36,783 nt of DNA from Deinococcus aerolatus (GTDB taxonomy: Bacteria > Deinococcota > Deinococci > Deinococcales > Deinococcaceae), in contig NZ_BMOL01000024.1 of NCBI RefSeq assembly GCF_014647055.1, positions 1-36,783 of the forward strand, in the 5' to 3' direction. The notes under the pieces were generated by a model. That model searched no databases. It had not been told where the DNA came from and saw only the letters and a program-made list of their open reading frames with translations. How positions within the stretch are numbered: the stretch's first letter is position 1; each line of letters starts with the position of its first letter. Positions 20,301 to 29,555 of the stretch are shown here, piece after piece. Position numbers and translations under genes: made by a program.

Positions 20301-22151
20301 TTGGCCGTTCAGGCGGCCGCTGCCAACAACGAACGACGCGCCCTCGGGAACGGCGTGGGCAATCACAATCTCCCGTGCCTGCGCGGGGGCGTCGAAGGGC
20401 AGACTGACGACGCTCGTACGCGAGACGACAGGAGCGGGCTGAGGTGTGGGCGGCATGACCACCGGGACGGGTGCGGGGGCAGGCACGGGCTGCGCCGCAA
20501 TCAACTGACCCATCATGGTCTGCGGACGGGGGCAGGCGGGGGTGTCCAGCGTGGCGTTCAGGCTGAAGGTTCCCGCCGCAGTCACGCGCACGCGATAGCT
20601 CAGGGTCCGGCTCTCGCCGCCCGCCAGCTCGCCGCTGAAGGTGGCTGGGTCCAGCGCTTCCAGGCCCGCGCCGGGGGTGTCGGTCAGGGTGTAGGGAACA
20701 GCCACATCGGCAGTGTTCTTCAGGATCAGCGTGACCGTGGTTTCCTGGCCGATGGGGGTATCGGCCAGCGGCGCACGGGACAGTTGCAGCGGGGTGGAGT
20801 CGGCCTGCACACTGACTCTCAAGCTCTGGCTCTGCCCCCAGGGGGCCAGGTCAGCGCTGAAGGTCAGCGGGCCGGGGCGGATAGCGGTGCCCGTCACGCG
20901 TAGTTCGCCGGGCTTGTTAGCGCTGAAGAGGCCGCTCAGGTTGCTCAGACCCTCTACCTTCAGGTCCGCCGTGTGCAATTTCAGGTCCAGCGGCAATTCC
21001 CCGGCAAAGGCGGTTTGGGCGCGGGCAGTCAGGGTCACGGTGTCCCCCACGCAGACCTCGGACTTATCGCTCTCCAGGCTCAGAACCACCTGCGGGCGAA
21101 CCTGCACCCTGGCCTCGGCCACACCTCCGCGCGGCACGGTTACGCTGGGGAGCACCGTCACCTGTGCGCCCGCGATTGCGCCGACGCTCAGGGGATAGCT
21201 TCCGGCGGCCACGCGCTGCTCGGTGCGGCCATCGACGGTCAGGGGCTGTTCGCCCACCGTCATGTCGGCCAAGGTGGGCTGAGAACCACCGGGCAGGATC
21301 AGCTCGGCGGTGATGCGCAGCAGTCCACTCTGGTCCACCCGACTGACCGTGATCGGCGTCTGCACGCCCGCACGCACCAGACTGAAGGCCACCGCGTTGC
21401 TGTACTGCTTCGCAGTTACGGGCTGGCGCAGTTCGATGGTGTACTTTCCGGCCTGCGCGGGCAGCGGCAACTCCATCTCGCCCAGGTTACGGCTGATCGG
21501 CAGCGGGGTGATGTAGCCGGTGGCGGTGTCGATCAGGCGGGCTTCCAGTTCGGCGGGGCCGTCGCCGTCATACATCTTCAGGGAGTACGCGCCGCCGTCA
21601 GTGGTCACGTTGATGGCCGGAATCCACGTCTGCGAATGCACGTTGATGGTCAGGCGATCCGCGCTGACGGCAGCGCTGACCCCGGCCAGCCGGATGGCAA
21701 AGGTGTTCTTGCCGTTGCCCTGCGTGACGGCGCGCAGGGTGTATCTGCCCGCGGGCAGGTTCTGGTTCAGCAGCATTTCCCAGCCATGTTTGCCGGGGGT
21801 GAAGGTGCGCGTGACCACAACCTTGCCGCCTGCGTCCAGCACGCTGAAGGTGGTGGAGACCGGTGCAGCGTTACCGTCATACTGCTCGTCGCCGTAAGAG
21901 CTATCGCTGCGGTAGTCCGACTGGTCCAGGCGGGGGCTGTAAAGGTCCAGACGCACCACTCCGTCCACCGGCACGTCCAGCGTCAGGTTCTGGTCGCCCA
22001 CCGTCCAGCTCAGGGCGTCGCCCACGCTGGTCAGGGGGAGGCTGGTGCTGATTTCAGTGCCGGATTCCAGCGCATTCGCGCCTGCCCCCACGGCCAACAG
22101 GGCAGAGAGGGTCAGGGCGATACGGTGCAGATGAGGTCGGTTGCGCTTCAC
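17334..22151 (-). CDS. Giant surface protein with C-terminal outer-membrane beta-barrel
   Basis: This 1605-residue protein has a signal peptide (about residues 1-28), then many beta-rich Ig-like modules. These include a DUF11-like one (about 470-580) and a proline-rich linker with [13 protein letters not shown] further module at about 1080-1160 has [19 protein letters not shown] and [18 protein letters not shown]. The last 400 or so residues alternate polar and hydrophobic residues with repeated Gly/aromatic turns ([20 protein letters not shown]) and close with [17 protein letters not shown], typical of an outer-membrane barrel. It probably anchors the DUF11 partners at the outer membrane. 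GTG start is 2 nt after... the preceding gene's stop with GGGGGGAA upstream. Role inferred. Confidence 0.85.
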   Translation of the reverse strand: MKRNRPHLHRIALTLSALLAVGAGANALESGTEISTSLPLTSVGDALSWTVGDQNLTLDVPVDGVVRLDLYSPRLDQSDYRSDSSYGDEQYDGNAAPVSTTFSVLDAGGKVVVTRTFTPGKHGWEMLLNQNLPAGRYTLRAVTQGNGKNTFAIRLAGVSAAVSADRLTINVHSQTWIPAINVTTDGGAYSLKMYDGDGPAELEARLIDTATGYITPLPISRNLGEMELPLPAQAGKYTIELRQPVTAKQYSNAVAFSLVRAGVQTPITVSRVDQSGLLRITAELILPGGSQPTLADMTVGEQPLTVDGRTEQRVAAGSYPLSVGAIAGAQVTVLPSVTVPRGGVAEARVQVRPQVVLSLESDKSEVCVGDTVTLTARAQTAFAGELPLDLKLHTADLKVEGLSNLSGLFSANKPGELRVTGTAIRPGPLTFSADLAPWGQSQSLRVSVQADSTPLQLSRAPLADTPIGQETTVTLILKNTADVAVPYTLTDTPGAGLEALDPATFSGELAGGESRTLSYRVRVTAAGTFSLNATLDTPACPRPQTMMGQLIAAQPVPAPAPVPVVMPPTPQPAPVVSRTSVVSLPFDAPAQAREIVIAHAVPEGASFVVGSGRLNGQSIADPRRGASGTLYWTLPGSQNNTVLRGSITYTLAHSGALPELPAPALLARYGGERSEVLQGRVDAGDLAAAAALSAPEQLSENAGAVKLPLADSDVRIRDRISVVVELPVGTQSDLSVNGTVIGADRIGQTTADGPRGVTRLVYVGVPLTPGPNVLTFAGQSVTVNRVGPPAKIEVLPETLIADGSTPLRLKVRVLDAFGRLSSQSSVTLRSNLEPRTPDANTTEADFQLRLTDGEGILELQPQASPTTLKLDLLHGAQITRQTFAVTPGGGRVGVGMVSATLGLDGTLNLNEDLKVQARASYEGPLAGGKIYLTADKDGLPVGRDTLKRYSLFGDSSVESVPLQGSDPVAVEYDHPAFHAQYRRAALPIDVLPVGEQFTALSANTKGNPLVSGFVALIPEARVKDERVIPENTRILRLQNGDIVLGSETLEVLTLEEGTGKELGRVSLLPNVDYQLDRSTGIVTLTRALDRMNATLNDVVVLASYRLENENLQRKLAYGAQAGYTGKNYSVGVAAVSLDSTVTFGARARYADGKTLADGLLAYSGGTQVSLDANTKLGGSGLSGGSLGFKVRYQSAGYSGLAAFTPGLTVGGSYDAKVTANVRALVDGEYHRTPTATGATQGGSVSARAEVALSPFSVGGGLKVGFGDQQGLSAIASAGYHRAPLDVDVVHTQPFSGAQKVETNIGVRYRIGKVTLGITDKVTWGVGQTAGLTLDSTLGRTNYALAYDLPTAGGQGNRARFGVTTTLPLSARMGLGLRGSAVYDIASSKTELGVGADLNYKSDTVSATAGTDLILNDRGFGVVIRAGVVGQLTPKLTLSADSLAEFGAGKSGLRAAVGYAYRNSAFNSLGTLRYVNGSLAGNKPELSGNLSAEYRQPVWAVRGGVDTRTLLNDPGSFTAQAALGGTAYIGDRFGVGAWGRVLTQPGTGTTQSGYGLEASVRALPGTWLTAGYNPAGFEGIGNGYTKKGAYVRLDLTLDETVGQVKR

Positions 22152-22155
22152 GGTT

Positions 22156-24966
22156 TCATTCCCCCCAGCTCAACGTGGGATCGGTGGTGGCCGCGCGCGG
22201 CTCGCCGGTCCAGGCAAAGCGGTAGGTGAGGTTCGTTTCACCTGCGGGAAGATTAGCGGTCAGGCTATTGCGACCTTCTTTCAAAGTGGCGCCGGCAGGC
22301 AGCGGATCATTGAGGTCCACGCCCTCCAGGGCGCGCGGCGTGGTCAGTTCCAGCGTGACCACGTAGCCGCCATCCACGACATAGATGGCCTTTTCCAGCG
22401 TCACCGTGGTGTCGCCCTGATTCACGGTCAGTGTGGTGCGGCGCAGCGCCGAGACCTCGCCGCCCAGCGGGGCCAGCGGGAAATCCACCCCGGTCAGGCC
22501 ATTCACGGACACCGTCTGGGTGCCGCTCAGGCCGCCGTCGCGCGGCACATGCAGCGGCGGGTAGGGGGTGGTCAGGGGGTCCAGGCGCAGCGCCTGCGTG
22601 CCATTTGCCACGTTGGCAAAGCTGTAGCGGCCCCCCGCGTCGGTCAGGGTCTGGCGGCCTCCGGCCAGCAGCACGCGGGCACGCGGCAGCGGGGTGTCCA
22701 GTCCTTCCTGATAGCGCCCGTCGCGGTTGCGGTCCACGTACACCACACCCAGGATGTCCGACAGCGGCGCGAAGTTCAGCAGCTTGAGCTTGACCGTGGC
22801 CACCGCACGGTTGCTGGCAATTGCGCGGGCCACGCCCCCGGCCCCTATGCCGCTGACGGTCACGGTGTTGACCAGTTCGCCCAGGGCGTCGGGGGTCACG
22901 CGCGTGTCGTAGGCCAGCGTGATGGGCACCCCGGCTTTCAGTTCGGCCACGGTCCAGGTCAGCATGCCGCCTGTGATCTGCGGATCTGCAATCGGGTTGC
23001 CGTCCAGCTTGCTGCTGCCGGGGATGTAACTCAGCCCCTTCGCAGGTGTGTCGTTGATCTGTGCGTCGATGATGGACGTGGTGGCCGATTTGTTGGTGAC
23101 AGTCAGGGTGTAGGCCAGGCGGTCCCCGGGCGTTACCTCGGTGGCATTCACATTTTTGAGGACGGTCAACCTGGCGGTCCACACCGGGGTCATGACCTCG
23201 TTGCTGTTCAGCGAATCCGGGGTCTGGGTGCTGACAAACTGGAAGATGTTTTTGAGAGCTTCGCCGTCTACCGCACGGGCGCTGACGGACGTGACCACCG
23301 TCAGCACGCGCGTCTCATTGGGAGCCAGCGTATCCAGCGTCCACCTGACGGTCTGCGCGCCTTCTGGTCCGGTGCTGAGGCCGCCGTCGGTGGCACTCAC
23401 GAAGTCCAGGTGGGCAGTCAGCTTGTCAGTCACCCCCACGCCAGTCAGTGGGCGGGTGTAGGGGTTTTGGACCATGAGGCGGTAGGTGATGGTGTCGCCC
23501 GCCGCCACCGTCGCCCCGGCAGGCAGGGTCACGGTGGCCCCGCCGTCTTTCGCGGTTGCCACGTAGGATTTAACCAGTTCCGGCAGACCGCCCTCGACGC
23601 TCTGCACGGCGTCTGCGGTGGTATTGCTGGTTCCCCGGTTCCCCTTGATGGTAATACGGGCGTCCAGCGGTCCCGTCTGCGTGGAGGTGTAGCACACGCG
23701 CACGGGGGCGCTCTGGCCCGCCTCCAGAGGCAGCGGTTGCGCGAGGGGCTGGCCGTCCTGGCCGTAAAAAGTGGCCGCTGCACCGCCCGTGGGATAGCTC
23801 ACGCTCAGGGTAAAGACGTCCTTTACGTCGCCCGTATTCTTTGCGGTGTGGTCAAAGCAGACCGGCTGGGCCACCACGGCCAGCGCTTTGCTCTGACGGT
23901 CTGCGGCGCTGCCTTCGGGGGCCTCGGGATTGCCCTCGGGGCCGATGGCGACCGCAGGCAGGTAGCGCACATCCACCCGCGCCGTATCTGTCACGGTCTG
24001 CTTGCCGGTCAGGACAGTGGCTGTGTTGGGAATCACCTTGTTTTCCGCGCTGGCACCGGCCCGCATCTTGAAGGTCAGAGTCAGATCTGCGCCGGGGGCC
24101 AGGCTGGGCACGCGCGCGCGCACGCCGCGCACCACGGGTCCCGCTGTGGCGGCCCAGTCCACGCCGTCGGCGGTGTATTCCAGCGTGCCCCCGTTGCTAG
24201 ACACATTGCTGGCCGCGCTGCCCGCCACGAAGCTCAATCCCTGCGCCAGTTGCTCGGTCAGAAGGTCAGTCAGAATCACCTCGCGGCTCTGGCCCCTGCC
24301 GCCGTTGGTGGTCTTGACCGTCACGGTGGTTTCCGAACCAGGGCGCAGCAGCGCGGGAGAGAAGCTCTTGCTCACGGCCAGTTCGGGAGGCGGGCTGATG
24401 CGGACCACGCTGACGTTGTTGCTGTCGCTCTGCCCGCCCGCGCAGCTGGCCATAAGATTTACGAAGGCGTCTCCGGCGCTAATCGCGTCTACCAGCAGCA
24501 GCACGTCCGCGCTCCTGTCGGCTTCCAGCGTCACACTGCTGATTTCCGGCTCGTTCGCATCGGCCACGCCGTTGCCGTTCAGGTCAAGCACCAGTCTCAG
24601 GCCAGGGAAAGAGGTGCCGCCCGCCTCTGTCCGGGCAGACACGGCGAAGGTGGATGTGGCGTTGCCCGCGTTGACGATTTTGTAGACGAACGTCGCCGCC
24701 TCGCCGGGCAGCAGGGCCGCACTCTGGCCGGGCTGGGCTGGCGTGCCGTCGGGGGTCACGCTCAGGGCACACACGGCAGAAACGGTGGTCTGCACGACGT
24801 TGGATGTGGAGACCACCGGCTGATTGGTGTCGGGCGACAGAAACTCGGCCTGCGCCTGGTTGGTGATCACCGTACCGGCAGGGGTCAGGCTTTGTGCGCC
24901 CGCGTGTGCGCCGGGCAGGAGCAGGCCCAGCAGCAGTGTGGGAAGGATGAATAGGGAGCGGGTCAC
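22156..24966 (-). CDS. DUF11-repeat protein with SdrD B-like domain
   Basis: This 936-residue exported protein has a signal peptide ([20 protein letters not shown]) and an N-terminal module [13 protein letters not shown]...VVQTTV shared with the 750-residue neighbour. Repeated DUF11-type domains follow, for example [20 protein letters not shown] near residue 210 and [20 protein letters not shown] near 600. Near residue 740 is an SdrD B/Cna B-like domain ([20 protein letters not shown], then [12 protein letters not shown]), a fold that often binds calcium and stiffens stalks. GTG 24966 was chosen because AAGGAG lies 8 nt upstream; a longer frame runs through the terminator of the previous gene. 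Its stop is 2 nt before the start of the barrel gene. Confidence 0.87.
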   Translation of the reverse strand: MTRSLFILPTLLLGLLLPGAHAGAQSLTPAGTVITNQAQAEFLSPDTNQPVVSTSNVVQTTVSAVCALSVTPDGTPAQPGQSAALLPGEAATFVYKIVNAGNATSTFAVSARTEAGGTSFPGLRLVLDLNGNGVADANEPEISSVTLEADRSADVLLLVDAISAGDAFVNLMASCAGGQSDSNNVSVVRISPPPELAVSKSFSPALLRPGSETTVTVKTTNGGRGQSREVILTDLLTEQLAQGLSFVAGSAASNVSSNGGTLEYTADGVDWAATAGPVVRGVRARVPSLAPGADLTLTFKMRAGASAENKVIPNTATVLTGKQTVTDTARVDVRYLPAVAIGPEGNPEAPEGSAADRQSKALAVVAQPVCFDHTAKNTGDVKDVFTLSVSYPTGGAAATFYGQDGQPLAQPLPLEAGQSAPVRVCYTSTQTGPLDARITIKGNRGTSNTTADAVQSVEGGLPELVKSYVATAKDGGATVTLPAGATVAAGDTITYRLMVQNPYTRPLTGVGVTDKLTAHLDFVSATDGGLSTGPEGAQTVRWTLDTLAPNETRVLTVVTSVSARAVDGEALKNIFQFVSTQTPDSLNSNEVMTPVWTARLTVLKNVNATEVTPGDRLAYTLTVTNKSATTSIIDAQINDTPAKGLSYIPGSSKLDGNPIADPQITGGMLTWTVAELKAGVPITLAYDTRVTPDALGELVNTVTVSGIGAGGVARAIASNRAVATVKLKLLNFAPLSDILGVVYVDRNRDGRYQEGLDTPLPRARVLLAGGRQTLTDAGGRYSFANVANGTQALRLDPLTTPYPPLHVPRDGGLSGTQTVSVNGLTGVDFPLAPLGGEVSALRRTTLTVNQGDTTVTLEKAIYVVDGGYVVTLELTTPRALEGVDLNDPLPAGATLKEGRNSLTANLPAGETNLTYRFAWTGEPRAATTDPTLSWGE

Positions 24967-25052
24967 AGGGGTTCTCCTTGAGGAGGGCGGAAGAGCTGGA
25001 AGCGGCGCTGAATCAAAGGGTGCAGCAAAAAAAAGAAGTCTGTTGTTGTCGT

Positions 25053-25084
25053 AAAAAACGCGCCCCACAGTCAAGCGGGGCGCG
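25053..25084 (-). terminator. Rho-independent terminator inside the DUF11 locus
   Basis: CGCGCCCC and GGGGCGCG form a perfect 8-bp stem around a 10-nt loop, followed by TTTTTT on the minus strand, 13 nt past the 750-residue gene. It splits the locus into two transcription units or attenuates read-through. Confidence 0.9.
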
Positions 25085-25097
25085 TGGGTGCATGGCG

Positions 25098-27350
25098 TTA
25101 CTTGACCTTGACCACGAAGTTGGCCGAGACTTCCGCGCCGCTGGCCAGGGCGTCGGGAATCAGGTCATTGTTGTTGTCGATGGCAACCGCGACGGTGGTG
25201 GCCGTGACGCCTGGGGCCGTGGCGCTCCAGGTGTTGCCGCCGTCAACGCTGTAGATGGTCTTGGACGCCACCACGCCCACGATGCTGACGCTCACGAAGG
25301 TGGTGTTGGCCGGCACGGTGTCGCGGATGAAGAAGCGCGCGACCGACGTGTTGAACGTGTTCTTGGCGATGATGCGGTAGGTAATGTCCTGGCCGGGCAG
25401 CGCGCCGGTGTTGGGCTGCGCGGTGAAGTTCACCGGGTTGGGGAAGCTGACGCCGGACGGCGTGGCCACCGTCTCGCTTCCGGCGGTGGTGGGCGTGCGC
25501 TCCGTGAACTTGGCCACGCCGACGGCTCCGACGGGCGAGACGGTCACGGTGTTGTTGGTGTCGCTCATGGGAATGGTGCTGAAATACCCGGTGGCGTTCT
25601 GCGACACGGCGTAGACGCCGGTGCTGGTGCTGGTGGGGACATCAATGCGGGCGAAGACCTTCAGTTCGCTGCCGGCGGCGACCACCGTCGTGACGTACTT
25701 GCCGGTGTTGGGACCGCTGGTGATGGTGCCCAGTTCGGTGCCGTCGGCGTAGAAGTAGCGCACGGTCGTGCCGGGGACCGCCGTTCCAGCCGAGAGGATG
25801 TAGGTGTCGTTGTACGTGCCGTTGTTCACCACGTCCATCGGGAAGATGGCCGTCGCGTCGGTGACGTCGGGGCTGCTTACGCCGCCGAAGGTGCCGTTGG
25901 GGCGCACGGTCTGGTTGGTCGCGGGGGTGGGCACCGCGCCGAGTGGGGCAGTGGCGTCACCGAACTGCGCGGCGGCGGGCATGATCGTGTTGGTGGTGCT
26001 GCCGCCGGTTTCCGGGGCGAATCCGGCGTCGTTGATGGAGTCCACGTCGGTGGTCACGCTGCGGCTGAGGACCGGGGCGCTGTCGTCGGGGTCCGGGTAC
26101 GTGATGCGCGTCAGGTAGTACGCGCTGCTGTTGGCCGGAACAATCAGCGTGGGGTACGTCGCGCCGGTCTTGACCGTCACGGGCGTGCCGTTGGGATTCA
26201 GGAACGTGACGCGGATTTCGGTCAGCGGGTTTCCGGCGTTCTGGGTGAAGGTGCCGGTGGCCGCATCAAACGTCCAGCCGGCGTTCAGGGTGCCGTTGGT
26301 CGCCACTGCGCCGGAGGGGAACAGCTGCAGCGCGTCGCCCTGGGCGCTGGTGTTGGTCAGCGCGTTGGTAAACGTCACGAAGTCGGCCAGGTTGTCGGGG
26401 TCCGCTGCGGGGTAGGCGATCTGGGTGTCGCCGGTGGCGTTCGGAATGATCGGGGTCGTGCCGTCCATGTAGCCGGGGGAGCTGGGGTTGACCGGAGGCG
26501 TGTTGGGCGTGGCATCAGGACCGACCGGCAGGGTGGGCACGTTGACCGGACCGCTGGCAGGCGTGGGCGTGTAGGGGTTGCCGCCTGGGTCGACCGGGTT
26601 GGTGGGCGGAGTGGAGGGGTTGGGTTTGTTGTCCAACGTGGAGGCGAACATGGTGATGGCCACGAACTGCCAGTCGGTGCCGAGGGCCTTGTTCTCTTCC
26701 TCGTTGATGCTGCCGGTGGCGTAGCCGTTGCCGGTGACCGTGCCGTCGGCGGCCAGCGTCGTTCCGGTGCCGGTCACGCGGCCTATGGGCGTGGCCCCAA
26801 ACACGTCGGTGCGGGTGGCTGTAGGGGGGATCACGATGCGCTGGATGAAGTTCGTGACGCCCTCGTCGATGGGGGTGTTGGGGTCGTCGGCCTGAACCAC
26901 GATCTGCGCGGTGGACGGGGTGTTGACGAAATCCGTGGTGCCTGCGGGGAAGTACGCGACCGACTGCCCGCCTGCGCCGACCTGGTTAACCGACAGGCCG
27001 ATGGTCAGCGGCGTGTTGCCCAGGTTGATGGCGGTGTAGAGGGTCTCCACGGCCTGACCCGGCACGGCGTTGAGGACGACCTTGGTGGTGGTGTTCAGGG
27101 CGTTCTGCGTGCCGCCGTCCGTGGGCGTGTTGTTCTGGAAGCGGATGTCGAAATCCGGCAGCGGCAGCACGGTGGTCTGCACGGTGTTGGAGTTGAACGG
27201 GGTCACGGGCGTGCCGCTGATGGGGTCGTCGTAGGTGGCGCTCGCAACGTTGGTGATGATGGTGCCGGCGGTAGTACTGGTGGTCGCGGCGGTGGCGCTG
27301 CCTGCGGCGAGGGCGGCCATCATCATCAGAAACTTGGGATTCACTTTCAC
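25098..27350 (-). CDS. DUF11-type exported protein, Thr/Asn/Pro-rich
   Basis: This 750-residue protein has a short signal peptide ([20 protein letters not shown]) and the N-terminal module [13 protein letters not shown]...VQTTV also found in the 936-residue protein. The middle is low in charge and rich in Thr, Asn, Pro and Gly, typical of secreted beta-sandwich surface proteins. The C-terminal DUF11-like domain (about 620-750) carries [15 protein letters not shown], close to the motif in the 168-residue neighbour. GTG 27350 has AAGGAGT 7 nt upstream. It is followed by a strong terminator. No catalytic motif was seen; a structural surface role is inferred. Confidence 0.85.
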   Translation of the reverse strand: MKVNPKFLMMMAALAAGSATAATTSTTAGTIITNVASATYDDPISGTPVTPFNSNTVQTTVLPLPDFDIRFQNNTPTDGGTQNALNTTTKVVLNAVPGQAVETLYTAINLGNTPLTIGLSVNQVGAGGQSVAYFPAGTTDFVNTPSTAQIVVQADDPNTPIDEGVTNFIQRIVIPPTATRTDVFGATPIGRVTGTGTTLAADGTVTGNGYATGSINEEENKALGTDWQFVAITMFASTLDNKPNPSTPPTNPVDPGGNPYTPTPASGPVNVPTLPVGPDATPNTPPVNPSSPGYMDGTTPIIPNATGDTQIAYPAADPDNLADFVTFTNALTNTSAQGDALQLFPSGAVATNGTLNAGWTFDAATGTFTQNAGNPLTEIRVTFLNPNGTPVTVKTGATYPTLIVPANSSAYYLTRITYPDPDDSAPVLSRSVTTDVDSINDAGFAPETGGSTTNTIMPAAAQFGDATAPLGAVPTPATNQTVRPNGTFGGVSSPDVTDATAIFPMDVVNNGTYNDTYILSAGTAVPGTTVRYFYADGTELGTITSGPNTGKYVTTVVAAGSELKVFARIDVPTSTSTGVYAVSQNATGYFSTIPMSDTNNTVTVSPVGAVGVAKFTERTPTTAGSETVATPSGVSFPNPVNFTAQPNTGALPGQDITYRIIAKNTFNTSVARFFIRDTVPANTTFVSVSIVGVVASKTIYSVDGGNTWSATAPGVTATTVAVAIDNNNDLIPDALASGAEVSANFVVKVK

Positions 27351-27438
27351 GGTAAAACTCCTTTTTGCTTGGGCCGTCTGGCCTGGGCGTCATGGGTGGA
27401 TAAAAATTGAGGGCTGAAGCTAAAACGGGTGAGGGGGT

Positions 27439-27945
27439 TTACCTGACCTGAATGCGGTAACCCAGCTCCAGTGATTTGCCGGGGCTGAGTTCGGCCACGA
27501 TCCAGCGCACAGCGTTGTACTCGCCCGGCTTGACCTCCACCTCTTTCTGCACGGACTTGCCGTTCTCGGTGACGGTGATCGTTTTCTTCAGGGGCGCGGC
27601 GGCAAAGGTCTTGCCACCATCGATGGAGTACAGGGTCCTGACGCTGTCCAGACCCTTTTCGGGGGCCAGGTACATAGTGTTTTTGGGCACGGGCAGTTGC
27701 ACCGGCACATCGCGCATAGACTTGGGGCTGGTGTTCCGGACGCTGACCACCTGACTGATGACATCGCCGGGGTTGACACTGCCGGAGTTGGGCAGCAGTT
27801 GTTCGGTGGCCTTGCCGTTCACCTGCACGGTCTTGACGAGCAGCATGGTGAGGTTCAGGCTCAGGGCTTCACCCGCCTGGGCAGCCGCGTGAGCTGCCCC
27901 ACAGAGCAGCAGAGCGGCGAGCAGTGTGGGCCTATGAAATTTCAT
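27439..27945 (-). CDS. Small exported DUF11-like protein
   Basis: This 168-residue protein has a signal peptide (MKFHRPTLLAALLLCGAAHA) and a single DUF11-like beta-sandwich. The family cue is VNPGDVISQVVSVRNTSPKS, then a YSIDGGKTFAAAP motif and a closing ELSPGKSLELGYRIQVR strand. It opens the five-gene surface locus, 88 nt before the 750-residue gene. GGGGAGA lies 6 nt before the ATG. It could be a minor subunit or cap that shares the domain of the larger partners; this is inference. Confidence 0.83.
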   Translation of the reverse strand: MKFHRPTLLAALLLCGAAHAAAQAGEALSLNLTMLLVKTVQVNGKATEQLLPNSGSVNPGDVISQVVSVRNTSPKSMRDVPVQLPVPKNTMYLAPEKGLDSVRTLYSIDGGKTFAAAPLKKTITVTENGKSVQKEVEVKPGEYNAVRWIVAELSPGKSLELGYRIQVR

Positions 27946-28261
27946 AACGTCTCCCCTGAAGATAAACGGCAGCTAAAGACACAACCCAACTGTCGCTTGC
28001 ACTTCTTTTATGGAAATGAGCCTAGAAATTCAGCTCTTACACGTTGCTTACAGTGTCACAGTGGATCTCCAGCCCAATCCGGCGAAATTCAGAGTATGAG
28101 CTTAATGAGAAAACTGGTTTTTTATTAAACTATGGTGTAGACGGGTTTTTCACAGAGTCAGAAATTAAGCGCGATGATGGGCACCATGAAAATGCCCCCA
28201 TCGGGGGGGGGAACGCCTCAGAATTCGGGCACCAAAATCACCTCTTTCCCAATAAGGAGGG
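27946..28261. other. AT-rich intergenic stretch with a possible reading-frame remnant
   Basis: This 316-nt gap is clearly richer in A and T than the genes around it. On the minus strand 28037-28129 holds an open 30-codon stretch ending EFRRIGLEIHCDTVSNV and a TAA stop. It has no start codon and could be the tail of a decayed gene, perhaps a transposase. The promoter of the DUF11 locus must lie here, but no convincing -35/-10 pair was found. Confidence 0.35.
28189..28207 (-). terminator. Terminator-like hairpin after the methyltransferase gene
   Basis: On the minus strand CCCCC and GGGGG pair around GAT and are followed by CATTTT. The plus strand shows nine G in a row here. The structure is short but lies 55 nt past the methyltransferase stop. 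Confidence 0.45.
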
Positions 28262-29179
28262 CTACAGTTCCAGGCAGCGGCCCACCCGCCGACCCACAGG
28301 CAAAGCGGTCACCAGCACCTCGTACTTGCCCGTCACGAACACCTGAAAGCCTCGCTTTTGCAGATCACGGCGGGTATCGGTCACGTCGGCGCACAGCAGG
28401 CTCAGGTCCGGGCGGGCAAAGTTCTTCATGCGTGCGCCGTAGCTCAGGGTGCCGTCGCGATAGCGGGCATTGGGAAAGCCCAGCACCAGCCCGCCGGTGT
28501 CGGTCAGGTGGTGGCGGCGCAGCGCCGACAGCAGCACGTCGCGCCGCACGCCCGGACTCTGGAGCAGACTGAGGGCGAGAATCAGGTCAAACTGACCCAG
28601 CTCCGGGTGCGGCAGCCGGGTCACGTCCAGGTGCAGAAAGGTGAAGGCCGGATGCCTGCCGCGTGCCGTGGCCAGTGCCGAGGCGTCGGTATCCACACCC
28701 ACGACGTCAAACGGCCGATCGGGAAACGCTAGGGCTAGGGCGTCCAGCTCACGCCCGGTGTTGACCCCCAGCGCCAGCACGCGCCCACCTGCTGGGGGAT
28801 CAATCCGCCGCAGGGCCTCAACCAGTGTCAGCAGCAGCTCAGGGTCTTCCAGCTTGTCCACCCGTGACCATTCGCCGTCTGGACCGTAACCGTCCGCGTC
28901 CGGTGCAGGCGTGGAGGCATATAGGCGCAGGCCGAAGCTCACCCGGCCCGGCCCGGTCTTCCCGGGCGTCAGCAGGTGCGCGCCCAGCGCGTCGGCCAGG
29001 TCTGCCCACACACTCCAGGCGCGGTGGCGGCCTGCCGCGCCCGGCTCGCCGGCATACAGGCCCACACCCACGTCGGGATCAGGCACGTCCAGCGTGACCT
29101 CTCCCCCACCGGCCAGCGCTGCACGCACGGCAGGAATGATGGTGGACAGCGGTTCCAGGGTGAACGAGAGAAGAGGCAT
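28262..29179 (-). CDS. SAM-dependent methyltransferase
   Basis: This 305-residue cytoplasmic protein has a class I methyltransferase domain from about residue 115: motif I VLALGVNTGRELD (134-146), the acidic end of strand 2 in VVGVDTDASAL, FTFLHLDVTRLP, and FDLILALSLLQ as motif IV. The N-terminal 110 residues form an extra domain of beta character without a clear match. The target (protein, RNA or small molecule) cannot be told. ATG 29179 lies 6 nt after a TATGCT -10 box, and a strong terminator lies upstream, so it is an independent unit. Confidence 0.8.
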   Translation of the reverse strand: MPLLSFTLEPLSTIIPAVRAALAGGGEVTLDVPDPDVGVGLYAGEPGAAGRHRAWSVWADLADALGAHLLTPGKTGPGRVSFGLRLYASTPAPDADGYGPDGEWSRVDKLEDPELLLTLVEALRRIDPPAGGRVLALGVNTGRELDALALAFPDRPFDVVGVDTDASALATARGRHPAFTFLHLDVTRLPHPELGQFDLILALSLLQSPGVRRDVLLSALRRHHLTDTGGLVLGFPNARYRDGTLSYGARMKNFARPDLSLLCADVTDTRRDLQKRGFQVFVTGKYEVLVTALPVGRRVGRCLEL

Positions 29180-29185
29180 CCGGCC

Positions 29186-29191
29186 AGCATA
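29186..29191 (-). promoter_or_regulatory. -10 box of the methyltransferase gene (leaderless type)
   Basis: TATGCT on the minus strand ends 6 nt before ATG 29179. Confidence 0.6.
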
Positions 29192-29218
29192 CGGGGAGAC
29201 GTATGGTCAACAGGCCAT

Positions 29219-29244
29219 AAAAAATCCCCACCCGAAGGCAGGGA
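29219..29244 (-). terminator. Rho-independent terminator with UUCG loop
   Basis: On the minus strand TCCCTGCC and GGTGGGGA pair (two G-T wobbles) around a TTCG tetraloop and are followed by TTTTTT. It ends transcription from folC and the possible remnant upstream. Confidence 0.88.
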
Positions 29245-29269
29245 GTCGGGATCAGGCTCGGGAAAGGGA

Positions 29270-29503
29270 TTAGCCTACCAGGGCGGAGGCGAGCTGTCGC
29301 AGACCTTCCAGATCCTCGGGGGCGCGACGGAAGCGTTTCGCGGCCCAGGGCGGGCAGCCTTCTGGCGCAGCAACCTGAACGCGGTGGCCGCGATCACTGC
29401 CGGAAAGCTGCGGATCAGCGGAGCGCTGCTGTGTGCCCTGACCCTTGCGCCGGGACTGGCAAAGGTACAGGCGGCCTAGTGCATGGAAACCGGGGCCAGG
29501 GAC
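29270..29503 (-). pseudogene. Possible decayed small gene
   Basis: An open 77-codon minus-strand stretch ends with WAAKRFRRAPEDLEGLRQL and a TAA stop 25 nt before a strong terminator. The last 30 codons show the GC-rich third positions of real genes here. It has no ATG, GTG or TTG at its left end. A TACGGT box ends 7 nt before its first codon, GTC, exactly where a leaderless GTG start would be expected. The earlier half is basic and poorly ordered, so it may also be frameshifted. No family was recognised. Confidence 0.3.
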
Positions 29504-29555
29504 TCAGGGCACCGTATATGCAGAAGGATTCGGCCTGATTCCATCCGCTGCCGGG

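Noticed and set aside
17127..27410. Very long plus-strand reading frames (hundreds of codons) opposite the surface-protein genes
   Set aside because: They are rich in His, Gln, Arg and Gly with no ordered family motifs. They lie opposite frames with signal peptides and DUF11 repeats. High GC removes stop codons on the other strand.
28203..28211. Run of nine G as a phase-variation tract
   Set aside because: It lies outside any coding frame and 200 nt or more from the nearest start; it is explained as part of a terminator-like hairpin.
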